Positions 52,693 through 62,500 of a stretch of 64,000 nucleotides of DNA are shown here, piece by piece (positions within the stretch are counted from its first letter, which is position 1; each line of letters begins with the position of its first letter). This DNA is from AAA164-E04 sp964342825. GTDB lineage: Bacteria > Verrucomicrobiota > Verrucomicrobiia > Limisphaerales > AAA164-E04. The translations under genes were made by a program, and so were the position numbers. Location: positions 1-64,000 of the forward strand of contig CAYFHO010000007.1 of NCBI GenBank assembly GCA_964342825.1. Reading direction: 5' to 3'. Below the pieces are notes generated by a model that saw nothing but the letters and a program-made list of their open reading frames with translations, was not told the origin of the DNA and ran no database searches.

Positions 52693-53466
52693 CTACTCGG
52701 TTGCCAGGGGTTGATCAGAGTCCTGATCAGACGCAGGTGCCTTGACTGAATTTCCTGGACGAAGAGACCTGGTTTGAAATCTTGTGTTTTCCTCGCTGGT
52801 AACAATATTGGGTCTCGCTCCTGCGGGACGTCCAGAGTTCAACGTTGATTTGATCTGTGACTTGGTCGTACCGGAACTCGGGACAGGAACATCTTGAACC
52901 TCGAACTCGTCGAGATCTACCGGGAGTAATCCGTCCAACTGCCGAGGAGCCATCTCGGTAGCTGGTCCCACTATCAATGCTTCTTCCAAGGTTGGATCGA
53001 TGACTTCATCTTGGGTGGTCGTGTAGCGAATTCTGATCTCTGCAAATTGGCTGATACTCTCGGGTTCCGACTCTACCTTGAAAGCCAGCATTGTTTGACC
53101 GGGCACCCATGAGGATTCATGCATGGTCGCATCAGAAATATCGAGCCGAAGCGTTCGGTTTTCCTTCCTGGACCTGAAAGTCAGCGACTCCAGTTCAATG
53201 TTTGGTTTCGAATCAGGATTTGAAACATGCGTGTCCAGTAGGATGGTGTGCTTTCCCCGCTGCTGGCCGATCGCACTTAGAACGACTCTTTGAATAGCGA
53301 CCAGATCTTCTGGAATGGTTAATTGGAAGGTCGCGGAGGATTCGGATGTTTGCCTTCCATTGCTTTGAGGACTCAATGTCAGTGTCTTCGTGGCGGCTTG
53401 GGTATCAGCAACGTGCACCGTCAGGGCCAACAAGCTGATCAGCATGAGTAAGGCGTTTTTTTTCAT
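52693..53466 (-). CDS. small exported protein with C-terminal Pro/Ser/Asp-rich tail
   Basis: An unrecognised 257-aa exported protein. The ATG at 53466 has GGAG about eight bases upstream and leads to a signal peptide (LLMLISLLALTVHVADTQA). Residues ~28-160 are beta-like, with alternating hydrophobic residues such as ATFQLTIPEDLVAIQRVV. After residue ~170 the protein is low-complexity, Pro/Ser/Asp-rich and acidic (e.g. LDEFEVQDVPVPSSGTTKSQ). No catalytic motif is visible. It is divergent from the CRTAC1-like gene, 77 bp apart. Confidence 0.7.
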   Translation of the reverse strand: MKKNALLMLISLLALTVHVADTQAATKTLTLSPQSNGRQTSESSATFQLTIPEDLVAIQRVVLSAIGQQRGKHTILLDTHVSNPDSKPNIELESLTFRSRKENRTLRLDISDATMHESSWVPGQTMLAFKVESEPESISQFAEIRIRYTTTQDEVIDPTLEEALIVGPATEMAPRQLDGLLPVDLDEFEVQDVPVPSSGTTKSQIKSTLNSGRPAGARPNIVTSEENTRFQTRSLRPGNSVKAPASDQDSDQPLATE

Positions 53467-53543
53467 ATCTAAAGACTCCTTGTTCAGGTTTATCGTTGTC
53501 AACAAACCTGAGGCGGCCTTAAAATTATAAGCAAAATTTCGAC

Positions 53544-55400
53544 ATGACAAGTATAAACGGGATCGGTCTTACTCAGCGGCTTTCCGGCGGGATGGCTTTC
53601 ATAGGGCCATTTCGTTCAATGATTCCTGTCGGAGTTCCCGCTCCTTGGGCCAGGTGTATTCCGCGGACGTCTTTGTTGATATGTTTTTTGTTTTTGACCT
53701 CGTTATTCGTTACACAAGGTGACAACAAATCGCCTTCCAATAGAGTTTCTGAACTTCTGTCGGATAGGATAGATGAGATTTCTCAACCATATGAAGATAA
53801 GACGGTTGAGTCTGGTTTAAGATTCCAGCATTTCCAGGGGACTACCGGGCGTTTTCTTCTGCCAGAGATCACGGGTTCCGGAGGTGGTCTGATTGACTTC
53901 GACCGTGATGGTGACCTGGATTTGTATCTCGTTCAGGGTGACTTTCTTGATTCGCAAAATTCCAGGAAGGATCGAGAGATGCATCATGATCGGCTGTTTA
54001 GAAACGATCTGCGAGACGGAATTCTTCATTGGACCGATGTTACGATCGAAGCTGGAATACCCTCTGGGGGGTATGGAATGGGGGTAGCTGTTGGAGATTA
54101 TAATCGAGATGGATGGGATGATTTATATATCACCAATTTAGGGAAAAATCGACTCCTGAAAAACTTGGGGAACGGTCAGTTTGAGGATGTTTCAGGCCAG
54201 GCAGGGGTGGAGGATCATGAGTGGGGAACCAGTGCTGTCTTCCTTGATTTTGATCGCGACGGCTGGTTGGATTTGTTTGTGGTGAATTATGTAACTTTCA
54301 GCTTGGACTTGGTCAGGTCCTGTTATGCAGCAAACAGTTCACCGGACTTCTGTGGCCCCAGTTCATACGAACCTTCTCAAGATCTACTTTACCACAATCT
54401 TGGTAACGGGACTTTCCGGGAAATCACCATGTCGGCAGGACTAGGTAATGCACGGGGCCCTGGTTTGGGGGTGGTGACGGGTGATTGGAATGCGGATGGA
54501 TGGACCGACATTTATGTGGCCAACGATGGGGCACGCAATCGACTATGGCTGAATCAACGAGGGCAGGGGTTTAAGGATGCAGGTTTACTCTCCGGATCAG
54601 CACTGAATGGATTGGGGCATCCCGAAGCCGGCATGGGAGTGGATTCGGGGGATTTTGATCATGATGGGGATGAAGATTTATTTTTGGCTCACCTCATGGG
54701 CGAATCCAACACGCTTTACGTCAACGATGGAAGTGCCCTTTTTGAAGATCGCACCACCTCATTTGATTTACACGCCCCCAGTCTGAATCGAACCAGTTTC
54801 GGGGCTGGTTTTCTGGATTTTGACAACGATGGCTGGCTCGATCTCTTTGTTGCAAATGGAGGGGTCAAGACCATGGGGCAAGACTACTCTGATGATCACA
54901 ATCCAATGGTTCAACCAAACCAACTTTTTCGTAATGTGTTGGGTAAACAATTCCTACCCATGCAAGCACTTGGGGGCAAAGGTATGGGGGGAGCACAATC
55001 CAGCCGTGGGGCTCTATTAGGTGATTTGGACAATGATGGCGATCAGGATATCGTGATCTCCAACAATGGAGGAAGTGCTCAATTACTTTTAAACAGAGTG
55101 GGTCAGCGAAACCATTGGTTGGGTGTTGACTTGCAGGACCTCAGTAAACACCAGGTGCATGGAGCGAGAATCAAGGTCACCTCCACTGCGGCAGGTGCCC
55201 GTTCGATCCACCGCTGGTTCCGCAGGGGCGGAAGCTACTGTTCTTCACGCGATCCACGATTGTTGGTAGGTTTGGGCGATATGGGTGCTGATTGTGAAGT
55301 GACGGTTTATTGGGCCGATGGCGAACAAGAAACATGGCCCAGTCTTGCTCCGGATCGATATTGGAAATTGTCACGTGGAGCTTCAAAAGATCAAAAGTAG
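53544..55400 (+). CDS. secreted CRTAC1-type protein (FG-GAP/VCBS repeats + ASPIC/UnbV domain)
   Basis: A 618-aa exported protein. A hydrophobic leader (LLICFLFLTSLFVTQG, residues ~44-60) is preceded by an unusually long N-terminus, so later ATGs (53592, 53619) may be the true start. FG-GAP-like repeats follow with Ca-binding runs such as LIDFDRDGDLDLYLVQGDF, FLDFDRDGWLDLFVVNY and FLDFDNDGWLDLFVANGG. The C-terminal ASPIC/UnbV domain shows GARIKVTSTAAG then HRWFRRGGSYCSSRDPR and VYWADGEQETW. Such proteins are abundant in PVC bacteria; their role is unknown. The TPR gene follows 9 bp later. Confidence 0.9.
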   Translation: MTSINGIGLTQRLSGGMAFIGPFRSMIPVGVPAPWARCIPRTSLLICFLFLTSLFVTQGDNKSPSNRVSELLSDRIDEISQPYEDKTVESGLRFQHFQGTTGRFLLPEITGSGGGLIDFDRDGDLDLYLVQGDFLDSQNSRKDREMHHDRLFRNDLRDGILHWTDVTIEAGIPSGGYGMGVAVGDYNRDGWDDLYITNLGKNRLLKNLGNGQFEDVSGQAGVEDHEWGTSAVFLDFDRDGWLDLFVVNYVTFSLDLVRSCYAANSSPDFCGPSSYEPSQDLLYHNLGNGTFREITMSAGLGNARGPGLGVVTGDWNADGWTDIYVANDGARNRLWLNQRGQGFKDAGLLSGSALNGLGHPEAGMGVDSGDFDHDGDEDLFLAHLMGESNTLYVNDGSALFEDRTTSFDLHAPSLNRTSFGAGFLDFDNDGWLDLFVANGGVKTMGQDYSDDHNPMVQPNQLFRNVLGKQFLPMQALGGKGMGGAQSSRGALLGDLDNDGDQDIVISNNGGSAQLLLNRVGQRNHWLGVDLQDLSKHQVHGARIKVTSTAAGARSIHRWFRRGGSYCSSRDPRLLVGLGDMGADCEVTVYWADGEQETWPSLAPDRYWKLSRGASKDQK

Positions 55401-55409
55401 CGGCAAACA

Positions 55410-57002
55410 ATGAAACGTCTATTCTCATCATACTTCCTTCTGGTTACCATACTCACTGCCTCCCTGGATGTTTTTTCTCAAACCGAAAAGCCGGTGATGG
55501 ATGGTGAACTCAACGCCCCCAGTAAGGCCTTGATTCCTGTTCCAGTACCTTCGCTGGATAACCTGGAGCCTGCTGTGGCCAATCAGATTTTTGCCGTTCA
55601 GCAGAGCATGCGAAAACTGGCCATGGATAAACAAACTCCACAGGATGAAGTTGAGGAAGCTTTTGGCCTGATGGGGCGTATTTATCACGCATACGAAATT
55701 TTCGATTCCGCAGGGGTTTGCTATACCAATGCTTGCAGACTGGATCCCAATGACTACCAATGGCCGCACATGCTCGGTTATTTGCGCGAACAACAGGGAG
55801 CATTGGATGAGGCACTTGGCTTCTACACCCAATCGATGGAGTCCAATCCTCAATATCTCGCCAGCCGTGTTCGTCTTGGAAGAGTTCTTATCCAGTTGAA
55901 CCGACTTGAGGAGGCCAAACAAATCTTGGGTGTAATGCCCTTGGAGGGACCTCAGGCAGCTGCAGTGCTTCAAAGTGTAGGCGAAATAGCCTTGGCTGAG
56001 CAGAAGTATGAAAATGCTATTGCTCCCTTGAAGCGCGCACTCGAGATGGTTCCCGAGGCTAATCGAATCCACTACCTTCTCGGGATGGCTCATCGAGGAA
56101 TCGGGCAAATTGAGAAGGCGGAAAAGGAGCTTGAATTGAGCGGTCCCATCGGGATTCGCCCCCCGGACCCTCTGGTGGATCAGCTTCCGGACTTGCTTGA
56201 GGGGGAAAGGGTTTACCTGATCCGCGGTCGTATGGCTTACGGGGCTGGTGATTACGAGGAAGCGGTTGGGGCTTTTGAAAAGGCATTGGACGCTGCTCCA
56301 GAAAGTATAAGGGCCATGGTGAACCTGGCAGCTGCTTTGGTGCGGCTTGATCGACATAGTGATGCGATTCCTCATTTGCGAAAAGCCGTGGAAACGGAAC
56401 CTGCACATTTCAATGCCAGGTTCAATCTGGGGGTCGTATTGATGCAGCAGAAACTGATTGATGAGGCAATCATCCACCTCAGGCGAGCGGCGGAGCTGAT
56501 GCCCTCAGATGTCCAGGCAGTTTGGGAGTTGGTGCAGGCTCTCAATTCCAAGGGGTTTGTGCGGGAGGCCATTGATCGACTTTATGGGCTTGGTTCTCGT
56601 TTACCAAACGAGGAGAATGTCGTGCTTCAATTGGCACTTTTGCTGCAGAACTCAAATCGGCACGCCGAAGCCGGTTATGTTTTAATGCAAGCCCACACCC
56701 GGTTTCCTGATCGAGGTCGCACCGCCCAGATGCTGGTACGCCACTTGGCGACCTGTCCCGACAAAACACTGCGAAACGGTCCGGTGGCACTTGATTTGGC
56801 CAAAATTCTGCACCAATCTCAGCCGAATATCGAAAATGGTGAACTATTAGCCCTCGCTTTATGTGAAAATAATCTTTGTACAGAGGCTGAGCAATGGGTT
56901 AGACAGCTATTTAGTCAATATCAAAATATTCAAATAGCGACAAAAACTCGTCTTGAAACGCTGCTGGCCTTGATTCAGAAGGGTGAGGCATGTCGGCCTT
57001 GA
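55410..57002 (+). CDS. secreted TPR-repeat protein
   Basis: A 530-aa tetratricopeptide-repeat protein with a signal peptide (FLLVTILTASLDVFS). TPR units run from about residue 85 to 480. They include YAL-type helices such as LDEALGFYTQSMESNPQYLA, YEEAVGAFEKALDAAPESIR and HSDAIPHLRKAVETEPAHFN. It starts 9 bp after the CRTAC1-like gene and is probably co-expressed; in PVC genomes CRTAC1/UnbV and TPR proteins often sit together. No catalytic domain. The mature protein is expected in the periplasm or outside. Confidence 0.9.
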   Translation: MKRLFSSYFLLVTILTASLDVFSQTEKPVMDGELNAPSKALIPVPVPSLDNLEPAVANQIFAVQQSMRKLAMDKQTPQDEVEEAFGLMGRIYHAYEIFDSAGVCYTNACRLDPNDYQWPHMLGYLREQQGALDEALGFYTQSMESNPQYLASRVRLGRVLIQLNRLEEAKQILGVMPLEGPQAAAVLQSVGEIALAEQKYENAIAPLKRALEMVPEANRIHYLLGMAHRGIGQIEKAEKELELSGPIGIRPPDPLVDQLPDLLEGERVYLIRGRMAYGAGDYEEAVGAFEKALDAAPESIRAMVNLAAALVRLDRHSDAIPHLRKAVETEPAHFNARFNLGVVLMQQKLIDEAIIHLRRAAELMPSDVQAVWELVQALNSKGFVREAIDRLYGLGSRLPNEENVVLQLALLLQNSNRHAEAGYVLMQAHTRFPDRGRTAQMLVRHLATCPDKTLRNGPVALDLAKILHQSQPNIENGELLALALCENNLCTEAEQWVRQLFSQYQNIQIATKTRLETLLALIQKGEACRP

Positions 57003-57028
57003 TGAAGTGAAGGGGGGAGTTTGCTTCT

Positions 57029-57050
57029 CTCGATCAATCGAGTTTTGATT
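57029..57050 (+). terminator. intrinsic terminator after the TPR gene
   Basis: CTCGA (57029-57033) and TCGAG (57038-57042) close a 4-base TCAA loop, followed by TTTTGATT. It is 27 bases after the TPR gene stop and before the S74 gene. The stem is only five pairs, so moderate. Confidence 0.45.
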
Positions 57051-57264
57051 TCATTTTCGTTGGTTTAACCTACTTATTATGAGTAGATTGTTTGCTGTGA
57101 TTGCTGAATTCTTCAGCTTGACAGCATGGTGATATTTAAACCTCGTCATCAAGCTTTCAAGCACTACCCGTTGACCGATATTGCGATGAGACTAAGGTCG
57201 GGTTGATTTATCACATTAAATAAAGTTTGACATAACTTTACCTGTGCTCAAGGATGTCTCCGCC

Positions 57265-58725
57265 ATGGAGTTTAGCAAAAAATCTTTTTTTTATAGTCTA
57301 ATTGCCGCCATTTGTGCCTCTTCTTCCGCCTCAGCTGACCAACAAATCCTGGATGATCTCATCGTCGCCGGTAGTGCCAGCATTGGTCAGGATTCAGTGA
57401 ACGGAGAAAGCTTTGGATTTGATACCCTCCGCCTCAAGGAAAACAATCTTCGTATCCATTTCCAGGATACGAGTAACACAGGATCATTTCCATCAAGCGA
57501 CTGGCGGATCGTGATCAACGACTCTGGTAACGGGGGGCAAAATTATTTTGCCATCGAAGATTCTGATGCTGGAACGATTCCTTTTCGGGTTCGGTCGGGA
57601 GCAGGGAATCATGCTCTCTATGTGGATCAGCAGGGTGATGTGGGGCTAGGGACATCCAATCCTATTGTTGAGTTGCACATTGCAAATGGAGATACCCCAA
57701 CCGTGCGATTAGAGCAGGATGGCAGCAGCGGTTTTACCCCGCAAACATGGGATATAGCAGGAAATGAATCCAACTTTTTTGTGCGCGATTCAACGAACGG
57801 AAGTCAATTAAGCTTTCGAATTGAACCAGGTGCTGATGAGGATACTTTGAGGTTAAATTCCGACAACTCCGTTGGTATTGGCACAAGAACAAAAATCGGT
57901 GATGGTTCATTGAATGTGGATAAAGTGATCAATGCCGGTGTTGGTATTGGTATCAAGGATTCAACTCCGGATGGTGATCTTGATGTTGAAAACAATGCCG
58001 CCAACTCCGTGGTTGCCTATCCCACCGCAAGCAACTCTGCCTTGGAAGTGACCACCACTGGAGATGATTCAAGCAACAATCCGGTTGGTAGTCTCCTAGT
58101 TCTCAAAAGAGATACCACGGCGACAACAGGTAGCTTGCTCCTCAACACAGACGCTGATGATTTGGTCATTAGGAGTGATTCCAACGCCGGGATTTCCATT
58201 CTTTCCCCGACCAGTGCCACGGCCGCTATTTACTTTGGTGACTCTACTAGTAATTCTTCTGGTGGAATGGTCTATGCACGTAATCCGTTTGCTGGAGATT
58301 CCATGACTCTTCGGGTTGGTGGTTTAAACCACTGGGTCTTGAATCCAAATGGGTCCCTAACAACATCAACTGGTGCGAGTTTATCAACCGGTGGGGCCTG
58401 GGTGGATGCGTCAAGTCGAGAGCTTAAACAAGATATTCGAGATTTATCTCCACAAGAAGCTTTAGATGTTTTGAAGGAAATAAGACCAGTTGAATTTGCC
58501 TACAAAAAAGAACCGGCTGAGCGCAAGGTTGGATTTATTGCTGAAGATGTACCGGACCTGGTTGCTACCAATAACAGGAAAGGGCTTTCTTCGATGGACA
58601 TTGTTGGTGTTGTTACCAAAGTTGTTCAGCAACAACAGAGGATGGTCGAGCAACAGGAAGCTACAATAGCTGAGCTTAAATCCAGGCTGTCAGAATTAGA
58701 AAGTTTGATTCAGTCAAAAAAATGA
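57265..58725 (+). CDS. exported fibre-like protein with C-terminal S74 intramolecular chaperone
   Basis: A 486-aa exported protein. After a signal peptide (FYSLIAAICASSSASA) come about 340 residues of Gly/Ser/Asp/Asn-rich, beta-rich sequence, including VGLGTSNPIVELHIANGD, a motif common in tail-fibre-like and PVC surface proteins. The C-terminal domain (about 383-486) is a peptidase_S74/intramolecular chaperone: SSRELKQDI, with the probable Ser383/Ser384-Lys388 site, then PVEFAYKK and VGFIAEDVPDL. A coiled-coil (VVQQQQRMVEQQEATIAELK) follows. In phage fibres this domain trimerises and autocleaves. ATG 57265 replaces GTG 57244. No phage structural genes are adjacent. Confidence 0.88.
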   Translation: MEFSKKSFFYSLIAAICASSSASADQQILDDLIVAGSASIGQDSVNGESFGFDTLRLKENNLRIHFQDTSNTGSFPSSDWRIVINDSGNGGQNYFAIEDSDAGTIPFRVRSGAGNHALYVDQQGDVGLGTSNPIVELHIANGDTPTVRLEQDGSSGFTPQTWDIAGNESNFFVRDSTNGSQLSFRIEPGADEDTLRLNSDNSVGIGTRTKIGDGSLNVDKVINAGVGIGIKDSTPDGDLDVENNAANSVVAYPTASNSALEVTTTGDDSSNNPVGSLLVLKRDTTATTGSLLLNTDADDLVIRSDSNAGISILSPTSATAAIYFGDSTSNSSGGMVYARNPFAGDSMTLRVGGLNHWVLNPNGSLTTSTGASLSTGGAWVDASSRELKQDIRDLSPQEALDVLKEIRPVEFAYKKEPAERKVGFIAEDVPDLVATNNRKGLSSMDIVGVVTKVVQQQQRMVEQQEATIAELKSRLSELESLIQSKK

Positions 58726-58805
58726 TAGTGAAACTGAGTTCTGTTAGGGTGAAGAAACTTCCCGAGCTAAATCGTTTTAACATATTAAATTACTTTCAAT
58801 AAGAT

Positions 58806-59360
58806 ATGAAAAAATATTTTTTGTTAATTGCTGCCTTCATGATTTTTGCAAAGCAATCTGATTGTCATGGTGCCTTGATTTTAACCATCAATACCTTGAA
58901 CGAAGAATACAGTTTTGGTGGCACAGATACCGTTCCAACTGGTAACATTTTCTGGTTTCATAACGCATTAGCCCCCGGAACCAATGAAGAAAATGCACCA
59001 GGTTTTAGTGGCGGTTTAAATGGTAGATTCGGCGGCACGTCTACTGTCAACGATGCAAATTCAAGGATCGCAACCTATACTGACGAACTTATTATTCAGC
59101 TGTCCACCAGTGCTGGATCATTAACTGGTAATGGTACGACATTTGATTATTCTGGCCTTTCTGCAGGCAACAAAGCCTATTTAGCGGGGTTAAATGGTGA
59201 AACTTTAACGAGCTTTGGTGGTGCAACCGACAATATCGCAGTTACTGTAGTACCAGAACCAAGTGAATATGCCCTGGCTTTCGGTTTGGGGGCAATAGTG
59301 CTATGTGGTTTTAGGACTTACCATCGCGCAAAACAAGAGAGATCACATCTTGTTACCTAA
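58806..59360 (+). CDS. PEP-CTERM sorted exported protein
   Basis: A 184-aa exported protein. Signal peptide (LLIAAFMIFAKQSDCHGA) at the start. The C-terminus is VPEPSEYALAFGLGAIVLCG then FRTYHRAKQ: Pro-Glu-Pro followed by a helix and basic residues, the PEP-CTERM signal recognised by exosortase. Between lie ~130 residues rich in Gly, Thr and Asn without known motif. PEP-CTERM proteins are usually surface or matrix components. No exosortase (EpsH/XrtA) gene is in the window. It lies between the S74 protein and the giant repeat protein, all on the plus strand. Confidence 0.88.
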   Translation: MKKYFLLIAAFMIFAKQSDCHGALILTINTLNEEYSFGGTDTVPTGNIFWFHNALAPGTNEENAPGFSGGLNGRFGGTSTVNDANSRIATYTDELIIQLSTSAGSLTGNGTTFDYSGLSAGNKAYLAGLNGETLTSFGGATDNIAVTVVPEPSEYALAFGLGAIVLCGFRTYHRAKQERSHLVT

Positions 59361-59563
59361 TATACCGGACTACTTTTTCCGCGCCGTATTGTTTGTTTCG
59401 AGTCATCTAAAAACAAACTGAGGTGCCCATGTTTTTGAGAGATATGCCTGCTATCGCAAATGAAGATGAGCGCTGCAATAGCAGGAAGTGCCATTAAGCC
59501 TGAAGGGGCAAACAGACTGTAATGTATTTTTTGAACATAAACCTTCACATGAAACCGACTGAC

Positions 59564-59577
59564 AGGAGGCTTCTTTG
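59564..59577 (+). promoter_or_regulatory. consensus Shine-Dalgarno supporting a TTG start
   Basis: AGGAGG at 59564-59569 lies five bases before TTG 59575-59577. The TTG is followed in frame by a signal peptide and a reading frame open to the window end. No ATG or GTG in this frame lies nearby, so the ribosome site decides the start. A nine-codon frame (ATG 59549 to TGA 59576-59578) overlaps it. Confidence 0.8.
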
Positions 59578-62500
59578 AATTTATCAAAAATCTTTTCACT
59601 GGCAGCCGTCGCGCTGGCATCCATCGTTGCTCAAGCGCAACCTAGCTTCACCAAAAGCTTCTCTCCGTCGAGTGTCGCGATAGGGGCTCCATCCAAGCTG
59701 ACCTTTGTCATCGATAATCGAAATGGTGCCAGTAATTTGGTGAATCCTTCATTTACCGACGTATTGCCTGTTGGAATGGTGGTGGCCAATGATCCGGATG
59801 TGTCTTTTGATGGAGCATTTGACGCTTCTGGAAACAATGGGCGCGGAGGCCTGATCAATGTCACGGCAACACCCGGATCAGGACAGGTTGAATTGTCTAC
59901 CTCCGGTGTGATAGTGCCGCCTGGTAATGTTGCCAATGTGCATGTCAATGTGACCGCTGCACCTGGAGCGGGAGCTTCCCTTGCCAACAGTGTCAGTTTG
60001 AACGTGAGCGGAGGAGGCCCGATTGGTCCTGCCACCGCCACCTTGAATGTGCTTCAGGGGGTGACCACTTTTTCAAAGACTTTCACTCCAGCCGCGATTG
60101 CGCAAGGAGGGCGGACCAAACTGGTCTACACCTTTGACAACTCAAGTAACCCTAATATTTCCTACAATCCGGTCTTTACGGATACCCTGCCGCAAAACAT
60201 TGTCATTGCGACACCACCGAATATAACTTTTTCCGGATTCAGTGCGACACCGACTTTGCAGGCTGTTCCTGGCACCGATAAAATTTCTTTATCCCAATCT
60301 CCTTTTCCTTTTATTTCCATCGCCGCGAATGCTCAAGCAACCATATCGGTGGATGTGATTGGTCAGGCTGTCGGTGAGTTTACAAGTATTTCTGGCCAGC
60401 TTACAACGACTGGACAATTCGGCTTCCCTCAGACCTTTGGTGGGGTGGCCACCGCCAAATTGACTGTGGTTGAAAATGAAGTGCTTGCCTTGACTAAATC
60501 ATTCGTCAACGATCCGGTTGTTCCCGGAGGAATTGCTGAGTTGCAGTATACGATCATCAACTTGAGTCGCAGCTTGTCTGCCTCGAGCATCAGCTTTACC
60601 GATGATCTTCAATCTGCCCTGGCAGGTGTCTCTATTTCAGGTCTTCCAGCCAATGGTGTCTGCGGGCCTGGCTCCACAGTCAGTGGAACCACATCCCTTT
60701 CCTTCTCAGGTGGCAGTTTGGCTCCGGGCGAGGTTTGTTCTTTCTCGGTATTCGTGCAATTGCCCGCCAATGTCGAAGGCAATTTCCTATCCACCTCCAG
60801 CACCATAACGGGTAACTATAATGGAGCCATCGTGACCGGACCGGCCGCATCGGACACGCTGTTTATCCAATCCGCACCTGTCCTGCAAATGGTGATCAAC
60901 CCTGATGTTGTGGAGCAGGGAGGGACGACCACACTCGACTTTACCATAACTAATACCAGCGCAACATTTGCCGCAACAGACGTTGCATTTACCGATAATT
61001 TGACAGCATTCCTCAGCGGAGTGACAGCGACCACATTACCCCCTGCAGGTTTTTGCGGTCCAAGTTCAGTCATATTTGTTCAGGATATTGGCGGTTCCTC
61101 GACATTGAGTTTCAGTGGTGGATCTCTGGCTCCCGGAGCTTCCTGCAGTTTTTCTGTAGGTCTCACACTGCCTGCAGGTGGAACAATTGGTCAATTTGTC
61201 AACACAACGGGTGCCGTTACCGCCGTGGTGGACGGTGTGCCGGTTCAAGGGAATAGTGCTTCGGATACATTGGATGTGTTACCGTTTATTCGACTTGGAA
61301 AAGAATTCGACGCACCCGCCAATCCCGGAGAAGTGGTGGAGGTCATTTATCGCCTGGAACTTGATCAAAATGCCACATTGAACGCCACCGGGATTGCTTT
61401 TTCCGAAGACTTGGATGCTGTTTTGCCAGGTTTGGCACCAGACGGAGTGGTATTTCCAATTGCAGACGTTTGTGGGATTGGATCTTCGCTCGACTACGAT
61501 GCCGGCACGGGTGTCCTAAGTCTAACCGGAGGTCAGCTGTCGCCCGGTGCCAGTTGTGACATCATGGTGCCTTTGCTTGTTCCCTTGTCTGCGTTTCCTG
61601 GTTCGTATGACTTGCCCACATCGACCGTGACCGCTTCTTTCGGGGGTACCTCCACAACCGGACCAAACGCCACGGCTTCGTTGTTGGTACCTGGTTTGGA
61701 ATTCACCAAAGAATACCTGAACGCTTCCTATGATCCAGGGGATACCGTCACTCTCAGGTTTCGACTGAGTAATGCCGCAACCTCACCTGCCGCTACCGGA
61801 ATTGTTTTCACGGATCAATTGAGCACCACCGCATTTGGTCAAACCACATTTACTCTTTCCAATCCCACACCCTGTGGAGGCACTGCCACCCTGGCCGGGA
61901 CTTTTCTCATTTTTTCAGGAGGTTCACTCAACCCTGGGGAGGTTTGTGAATTTGACGTGAGCTATGTGCTCCCGACAACGGGGGTTGATCAGGGAGGATA
62001 CATCAATTCCACATCCAATCTGACAGCCTCCTTCAACGGAACCCAGACGGTGCTGTCGCCTGCGTCGGACACCCTTGTCATCAATCCTCCTGATTTGGGA
62101 GATTTACCGACAGTCACCCTCAACCAGGCTGCAGGTCAGGTTGATCCCACCTCCATTGAGCCTCTTTTGTTCACTGCGGTTTTTTCCGAGCCGGTGACCG
62201 GATTTGATAACCCTGCCACGGATGTTGTTGTTTCCGGTGCTCCAGTGAGCCTGGCACCTGTCATTGTCATTACCGAACAGGCACCTTTGGACGGGACTGT
62301 ATTTCAGATCGCAGTCAGCAACCTTGACCCACTTGCATCAGGTGAAGTCACCATGGAGATTCCTCCAGTGATAGCCCAATCCATTGCAACTGGGCTTGGA
62401 AACGTGGCCAGCACCAGCGTTGATAACATGATTTTGGTTGAGAGAAAGGACGTGATCCCCCCTGTGATTACTCTCGCAGGAAACGCTCAGATCACTGTTG

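Noticed and set aside
57265..58725. prophage remnant, because of the S74 tail-fibre-type chaperone domain
   Set aside because: The gene has a signal peptide and sits among exported host-type proteins; no capsid, tail, lysis or integrase genes occur on either side.
59391..59418. 8-bp inverted repeat GTTTGTTT/AAACAAAC after the PEP-CTERM gene as terminator
   Set aside because: Stem is only A/T-rich with two G/C pairs, and no T-run follows; it is probably too weak.
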